From the NCBI GenBank assembly GCA_027306855.1, contig DAHUYZ010000002.1, positions 33,343 to 97,342 on the forward strand: 64,000 bases of DNA, in the 5' to 3' direction. Source of the stretch: Solirubrobacterales bacterium (GTDB lineage: Bacteria; Actinomycetota; Thermoleophilia; Solirubrobacterales; Solirubrobacteraceae). Made by a program: the position numbers and the translations under genes. The notes beneath the pieces are model-generated. The model was not told the origin of the DNA. It saw nothing but the letters and a program-made list of their open reading frames with translations, and made no database searches. Shown here in pieces: positions 59,963-64,000 of the stretch (within the stretch, counting starts at the first letter, position 1; each line of letters starts with the position of its first letter).

Positions 59963-62485
59963 ATGAGACTCACGACGATCGCTCATCTGCACCGGGCACG
60001 ATTGCGAGCGCGGCTTGGGCAGGAGTTGCTCTCGGCGCTCGGCATTGCCGTCGGCGTGGCGCTGCTGTTCGCCTCACAGATCGCCAACACGAGCCTTTCC
60101 GGGTCGGTCTCGCGGTTCACGAGCGGGCTCGTCGGGTCGGCCCGTCTACAGCTCACAGCAAGAGACACGCAGGGTTTCGACGAGCGCCTACTCGCCGGCG
60201 TGCGGCGCCTTCCGAGCGTTAGCGTCGCCGCTCCAGTCCTTCAGAGCAGCGTCACCGTAGTTGGAGCGCAGGGCTCCCAAGCGATTGACCTGATTGGAGT
60301 GCAGCCGAGCTTCATCGGGTTGAAAGGCCGGCTGCTGGGGCACGTGAGCGCCAATGCGCTTTCCGATCAACGAGGTATCGCGCTGCCAGCGCCGGTCGCG
60401 CAGAAGATCGGCGCCGGCGCATTGCAGGCGGTGTCGCTCCAGATAGGCGCGCGTACCGTACCCACAACCGTTGCCACCACCTTGGGGTCGCGCGAAATCG
60501 GAGAGATAGCGCATAGCCCGATCGCGATCGCCCCGCTTGCTCTGGCCCAGAGTCTCACCGGCATGCAGGGCAAGATCAGCCGCATCCTGGTCGTGCCGCG
60601 GGCGGGTCGCGAGGTCGAAGCGCAAAGCGCATTGAGACGCCTTGCCGCAGGTCATCTCAGCGTGCAGCCAGCCGATTTTGACGCCACCCTCTTCGCCCAG
60701 GCGGAGGCGCCGACCGAGCAGTCGACTGAGCTGTTCTCGGCGATCAGCGCGCTCGTGGGCTTCTTGTTCGCGTTCAATGCGATGCTCCTGACCGCTCCGC
60801 AGAGACGGAAGCTGATCGGAGACCTGCGTCTCGACGGCTACACGCCGTTGGAAATAGTGCAGGTGATCCTCTACGACGCCCTCGTGCTTGGGCTCGTCGG
60901 CTCGCTGGCAGGACTCCTGCTCGGCGATCTGCTTTCGCGCGATCTCCTCCAGACGAGCCCCGGTTATCTTTCGTACGCGTTCCCAGTCGGCTCGTTGAGG
61001 GTCATCACCCTGCCGAGCATGGCGCTTGCGCTGGCGGGCGGGACGCTGGCGGCGATCGTCGGAGTGCTGCTTCCGCTGCGTCTCGACGCGTTCGTGTCGC
61101 GGCCGGTTCGAATCAGGCGACCCCCGCTGACGGCACGGCATTCGCTGGCAGGGCCGATGCTGGGCGCCACCCTGTGCGCCATCGTCGCCGCCGTGATCCT
61201 GCTCACCGGTGTGCGGAGCGTGCAAGCGGCGATTGGGGCCGTTGTCTGTCTGTTGCTTGGGCTGCTCGCGACTTTGCCGGTGGCGTTTCGAGCGGCGGCC
61301 GCGATCTTCGACCGGCTGCAGAGGCCGATCATGGGAGTGGCAAGTCATCTGGCCGCGATCGAGCTGCAGTCGAGCTCGACGAGGGCGAGGTCGCTTGCGA
61401 TCGCGGCGACGGGCGCCGTCGCGGTGTTCGGAAGCGTTGCGATCCAGGGTGCTCAGCGCAATCTGCAGCACGGCCTGGACGAGGTATCGAGCGACATCAC
61501 GCGAGTGACCGATCTGTGGGTGTCGCCGAAGAACCCATCTGACGTCCTCGCGACAACCCCGTTTCAGAGCCACCTCGCTCGCGAGCTGAGACGAGTGGCC
61601 GGTGTGGCAGAGGTGAGTGCTTATCGCGGCGCCTTCCTCGACATCGGAGACCGGCGCGTCCTGGTCATCGGGCCGCCACGCTCCGGCGATCGTCCGATTC
61701 CGCCCACGCAGGTGATCGACGGCCATCTTGCGCGCGCGGACGCTCTTCTGCGCGAAGGCGGCTGGGTTGTGCTCTCGCAGGAACTGGCGCGCGCCCATCG
61801 GCTGCGTATCGGCGACACGGTCACTCTGCCTGCGCCCAACCCGGTGCGCTTGCGACTCGCGGCGACCACGAGCAACTTCGGCTGGCCCGCGGGTGCGATG
61901 ATCGTCAACGCAGACGATTTCGCGCGCGCGTGGGGATCTAGCGATCCAAGCGCCTATGAGATCGAGCTACGGCCTAACGTCGCCCCTGAGCTTGTCGAGA
62001 GAGATATCGCTCACCTCCTGGGTCCAGGCTCTGCGCTGAGCGTTCAGAGCGCGGCTCAGCGTGAAGCGACATACCGCGCCACGCAGCATCAGGGGCTCGC
62101 CCGTTTGGATGACATCGCCGCGCTCGTGCTGATCGCCGCGGCCGTAGCGATGGCTACGGCGATGGGCGCTCTGATTTGGCAGCGCCGGCGCCGCCTGTCG
62201 GGAATGAAGGTCGATGGCTTCGACCACCGCGAGCTGTGGCGAGCGCTCCTGTACGAGAGCGCCGTGCTGCTCGGGACGGGCTGTTCGCTCGGCGCGGCGT
62301 TTGGTCTCGTAGGGCAACTGGTTCTCAGCCGTGCGCTCGTGACCGTGACGGGATTCCCGGTCATATTCAGTCCGGCGGTCGCGGTCGCAGCTGCGATGTT
62401 TGCGATCGTCACCGTGTCCGCGGTGATCATCGTCGCGCTGCCAGGTTATGCCGCCGCCCAGGTCAGGCCTGCGCTCGGGGACTGA
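59963..62485 (+). CDS. FtsX-type ABC transporter permease, stand-alone
   Basis: Membrane protein of 840 residues with two FtsX-type permease halves. One membrane helix at about 18-40 precedes a periplasmic MacB-like domain, then three helices at about 265-370; a second set runs at about 400-480 and 715-830. RALLYESAVLLGTGCSLGAAFGL and VTGFPVIFSPAVAVAAAMFAIVTVSAVIIVALPGY are typical final segments. The usual ATPase (LolD/MacB-like) is not adjacent on either side. It may export lipids or peptides with an ATPase encoded elsewhere. Confidence 0.85.
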   Translation: MRLTTIAHLHRARLRARLGQELLSALGIAVGVALLFASQIANTSLSGSVSRFTSGLVGSARLQLTARDTQGFDERLLAGVRRLPSVSVAAPVLQSSVTVVGAQGSQAIDLIGVQPSFIGLKGRLLGHVSANALSDQRGIALPAPVAQKIGAGALQAVSLQIGARTVPTTVATTLGSREIGEIAHSPIAIAPLALAQSLTGMQGKISRILVVPRAGREVEAQSALRRLAAGHLSVQPADFDATLFAQAEAPTEQSTELFSAISALVGFLFAFNAMLLTAPQRRKLIGDLRLDGYTPLEIVQVILYDALVLGLVGSLAGLLLGDLLSRDLLQTSPGYLSYAFPVGSLRVITLPSMALALAGGTLAAIVGVLLPLRLDAFVSRPVRIRRPPLTARHSLAGPMLGATLCAIVAAVILLTGVRSVQAAIGAVVCLLLGLLATLPVAFRAAAAIFDRLQRPIMGVASHLAAIELQSSSTRARSLAIAATGAVAVFGSVAIQGAQRNLQHGLDEVSSDITRVTDLWVSPKNPSDVLATTPFQSHLARELRRVAGVAEVSAYRGAFLDIGDRRVLVIGPPRSGDRPIPPTQVIDGHLARADALLREGGWVVLSQELARAHRLRIGDTVTLPAPNPVRLRLAATTSNFGWPAGAMIVNADDFARAWGSSDPSAYEIELRPNVAPELVERDIAHLLGPGSALSVQSAAQREATYRATQHQGLARLDDIAALVLIAAAVAMATAMGALIWQRRRRLSGMKVDGFDHRELWRALLYESAVLLGTGCSLGAAFGLVGQLVLSRALVTVTGFPVIFSPAVAVAAAMFAIVTVSAVIIVALPGYAAAQVRPALGD

Positions 62486-62541
62486 TCGTCCCGGTCGCGT
62501 GTCTGCTCACAGGGCGCTGAGCGACACGGACGCTGGGAGCG

Positions 62542-63630
62542 ATGACGAACAGTGGCCACGGCGTGGTTGCACAGATGGCTGCGCTGGCTCGCGCGGCCTC
62601 GCGTGAGCTCAGGTGGGGACTGCGCGCGGTCTCGGGTCAGGTCGAGCACTGGCGGGTGCAGGCAAGCGCGATTCCGGACGCGACGTTGCGCAGGGATGCG
62701 CTCCAATCGCTGCACAGCAAGCGCGGCAACACCGACGGCGCCGCACTGTTCTGGACACTTCCGGATCGCCGCGACATTGACCTGCTGCGACTGCTCGTTG
62801 CATACGAGATCATGTGCGACTACCTGGACAGCGTGAGCGAGACCGGCGCGGCGAACGGGCTGGTCAACGGCCGGCAGCTGCATCTGGCCTTCACCGAGGC
62901 GCTAGACCCTGCTGGGTCGATATCCGACTACTACCGTCACAACGCACACACGGACGACGGTGGCTATCTGCGCGATCTCGTGCAAGCCTGTCGGGCGGGG
63001 TGTCGGTCGCTTCCGTCATACCCAAATATCCGTCCGATTCTCATGCGCGCCGCTGGGCGTGCGCAGGTGCAGGCGATCAACCATGAGCTCGACCCGCGCG
63101 TGCGCGAAGAGACGCTCCGGGCTTGGGCTGCCCGCGAATTTCCAGGCCGCGAGGACGCGAGCTGGTACGAGCTGACCGGCTCGGCCAGCACATGGATATC
63201 GGTGCTGGCGCTCTTAGCGCTCGCCAGCGAGCCCGGGTGTAGCCGCTCAGAGGCGATCGAGACTTATTCGGCGTATTTCTGGGTCTGTCTCACCGCGACG
63301 GTGCTGGACAGCTACGTCGATCAGCGCGAGGATCTTGCCAAGGGCGATCACAGCTACTTCGCCCATTATCAAAGCGGGCCGGTTGGAGTGCGCCGTGCGC
63401 GCGAGATCGTCGCGCGCGCCACCAGCCAGGCGCGAGCGCTGCCGCGCGGTGAGCGTCATGCGGTGATCGTCGCGTGCATGGTGTCGTTGTACCTGTCGAA
63501 GGACAGCGCGCTGACGAACGACATGAGGTCGAGCACCTTGAGCCTGCTGCGCGCGGGCGGTCCGCTTTCGCTGATGCTGGGACCGGTGTTGCGGGCGTGG
63601 CGCGTCGCCTACTCGCTACGGGGCGCGTGA
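62542..63630 (+). CDS. DUF2600 protein, tetraprenyl-beta-curcumene synthase-like (class IB terpene synthase)
   Basis: Protein of 362 residues matching the YtpB/DUF2600 family, whose Bacillus member cyclises heptaprenyl diphosphate to tetraprenyl-beta-curcumene. Asp-rich motifs are YEIMCDYLDSVSE and VLDSYVDQREDLAKGDHSYF; SWYELTGSASTWISVLALLALASEPG is a typical family stretch. It lies 12 kb from the squalene-hopene cyclase; in Bacillus a cyclase of that family acts on the YtpB product to form sesquarterpenes. Product here is unknown. Confidence 0.85.
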   Translation: MTNSGHGVVAQMAALARAASRELRWGLRAVSGQVEHWRVQASAIPDATLRRDALQSLHSKRGNTDGAALFWTLPDRRDIDLLRLLVAYEIMCDYLDSVSETGAANGLVNGRQLHLAFTEALDPAGSISDYYRHNAHTDDGGYLRDLVQACRAGCRSLPSYPNIRPILMRAAGRAQVQAINHELDPRVREETLRAWAAREFPGREDASWYELTGSASTWISVLALLALASEPGCSRSEAIETYSAYFWVCLTATVLDSYVDQREDLAKGDHSYFAHYQSGPVGVRRAREIVARATSQARALPRGERHAVIVACMVSLYLSKDSALTNDMRSSTLSLLRAGGPLSLMLGPVLRAWRVAYSLRGA

Positions 63631-63659
63631 TCGCAGCGGCCGGGCTCTTGGAGGCGCGC

Positions 63660-63712
63660 CGGATGTCTACGATGTCCCGCGACATCCGTCCAGGATGTCC
63701 CGAGACACCACA
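63660..63712 (+). repeat. Clustered GATGTC palindromes
   Basis: GGATGTC...GACATCC form a 7-bp inverted repeat, GATGTCCCGCGACATC is a nested palindrome, and GATGTCCCG recurs at about 63694. The block lies between the terpene synthase stop and the 3' end of tRNA-Gly. Confidence 0.35.
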
Positions 63713-63718
63713 AGAGAG

Positions 63719-63792
63719 AGCGGCTGAAGGGACTCGAACCCTCGACCTTCTGCATGGCAAGCAGACGCTCTAGCCAACTGAGCTACAGCCGC
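63719..63792 (-). tRNA. tRNA-Gly (GCC)
   Basis: Read on the minus strand: acceptor GCGGCTG pairs with CAGCCGC; D arm GCTC/GAGC; anticodon arm TCTGC-TTGCCAT-GCAGA with anticodon GCC; five-base variable loop; T arm with GGGTTCGAGTCCC. The discriminator is U and CCA is not encoded. 74 bases, all standard features intact. Confidence 0.95.
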
Positions 63793-63849
63793 GCGTGGCA
63801 GCGAGTATAGGGCGCGCGCGCTGGCGAAGCCGCCTCGGCCGCGACGAGC

Positions 63850-63855
63850 TAGGGT
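63850..63855 (+). promoter_or_regulatory. Candidate leaderless -10 element of the carbonic anhydrase gene
   Basis: TAGGGT ends 7 bases before the GTG start codon. Confidence 0.5.
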
Positions 63856-63862
63856 GCCCGGC

Positions 63863-64000
63863 GTGGAAGACGTCATCGAGCAGGCGCTGGCCGCCAACCG
63901 CCGCTTTGCCGACGGGTTGGCCGAGAGTCACGTCGACGTGCGGCCGCGGCGCCAGCTCGCCGTGGTGACCTGCATGGACGCCCGTCTGGACGTCTTCGCC
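63863..64000 (+). CDS. Beta-carbonic anhydrase, 5' part
   Basis: First 46 codons of a gene cut by the window edge. The translation includes ANRRFADG and VVTCMDARLDVF; the CMDARLD phrase is the zinc-binding Cys and Asp-Arg pair of beta-carbonic anhydrases, which hydrate CO2 to bicarbonate. The GTG at 63863 follows a -10 hexamer by 7 bases. The rest of the protein cannot be assessed. Confidence 0.8.
   Translation, partial: MEDVIEQALAANRRFADGLAESHVDVRPRRQLAVVTCMDARLDVFA

Noticed and set aside
60188..61798. Long minus-strand open frame (about 536 codons)
   Set aside because: Antisense to the FtsX-type permease, with the Arg/His/Gln-rich composition of a shadow frame.
1..64000. CRISPR array, prophage or complete insertion sequence
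   Set aside because: No regularly spaced repeats, phage structural genes or transposase genes are present; the only tyrosine recombinase is the housekeeping XerC.

Overview
This 64-kb window is high-GC bacterial chromosome, densely coding, almost all on the + strand, with frequent 4-base ATGA/GTGA gene overlaps. The gene order smc, ftsY, ffh, rpsP, KH protein, rimM, trmD, rplS, lepB, rnhB, yraN, with xerC further on, matches the actinobacterial order as I remember it from Mycobacterium. Many transcription units start with a TANNNT hexamer 6-10 bases before the start codon, a hallmark of leaderless actinobacterial mRNAs. The hopanoid genes, WhiG-like sigma factor and GC content fit a deep-branching actinobacterium such as Thermoleophilia (Solirubrobacterales). 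That placement is inference.

Layout. 52-1797: membrane glycosyltransferase. 1881-5420: riboflavin operon ribD-ribE-ribBA-ribH. 5467-10677: rpmB, FakA-like protein, recG, rsmD, coaD. 10695-15859: SepIVA-like coiled coil, acyl-CoA synthetase, DUF177, rpmF, plsX, acpP, rnc. 15900-27240: smc, ftsY, an NfeD/SPFH pair, ffh, rpsP, khpA, rimM, trmD, rplS, lepB, rnhB. 27464-34714: yraN (-), thioesterase, thiD, ilvD, hydrolase (-), HAD protein, xerC, WhiG/FliA sigma factor. 34894-42721: EF-G-like GTPase, two unknown genes, RNase HI-like protein, LCP transferase (-), FtsW/RodA, EAL phosphodiesterase. 42808-46359: SDR (-), alcohol and aldehyde dehydrogenases. 46596-50615: a coupled STAS and glycosyltransferase operon. 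50653-58497: hopanoid cluster shc-hpnC-hpnD-hpnE-hpnG-hpnH plus an HpnL-like membrane protein (-). 58644-64000: IclR-type HTH, crotonase (-), FtsX-type permease, DUF2600 (tetraprenyl-beta-curcumene synthase-like) enzyme, tRNA-Gly(GCC) (-), and the start of a beta-carbonic anhydrase.

The most novel signal is a family of four small non-coding palindromic elements at 27241-27409, 31188-31349, 46359-46520 and 48838-48999 (169, 162, 162 and 162 bp). Each has perfect or near-perfect terminal inverted repeats, is flanked by a 3-bp TNA direct repeat (TAA, TGA, TTA, TTA), and can fold end to end into a long imperfect hairpin with a central loop. The two recognisably related copies (27241, 48838) differ by compensatory changes in both the outer and middle stems. 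All four sit at the 3' end of a gene. In two the duplicated TNA is the stop codon, in one it overlaps the stop codon, and in one the element supplies a new stop and splits an ancestral ATGA overlap. No transposase is present, so they look like non-autonomous (MITE-like) elements of an IS5/IS1031-type target specificity.

Other points of interest: an RNase III that lacks two of the four canonical metal-binding acids, an L19 protein with a long acidic tail, an L32 with a His-Asp tail, a 15-codon leader ORF coupled to the LCP gene, and a DUF2600 terpene synthase near a squalene-hopene cyclase.
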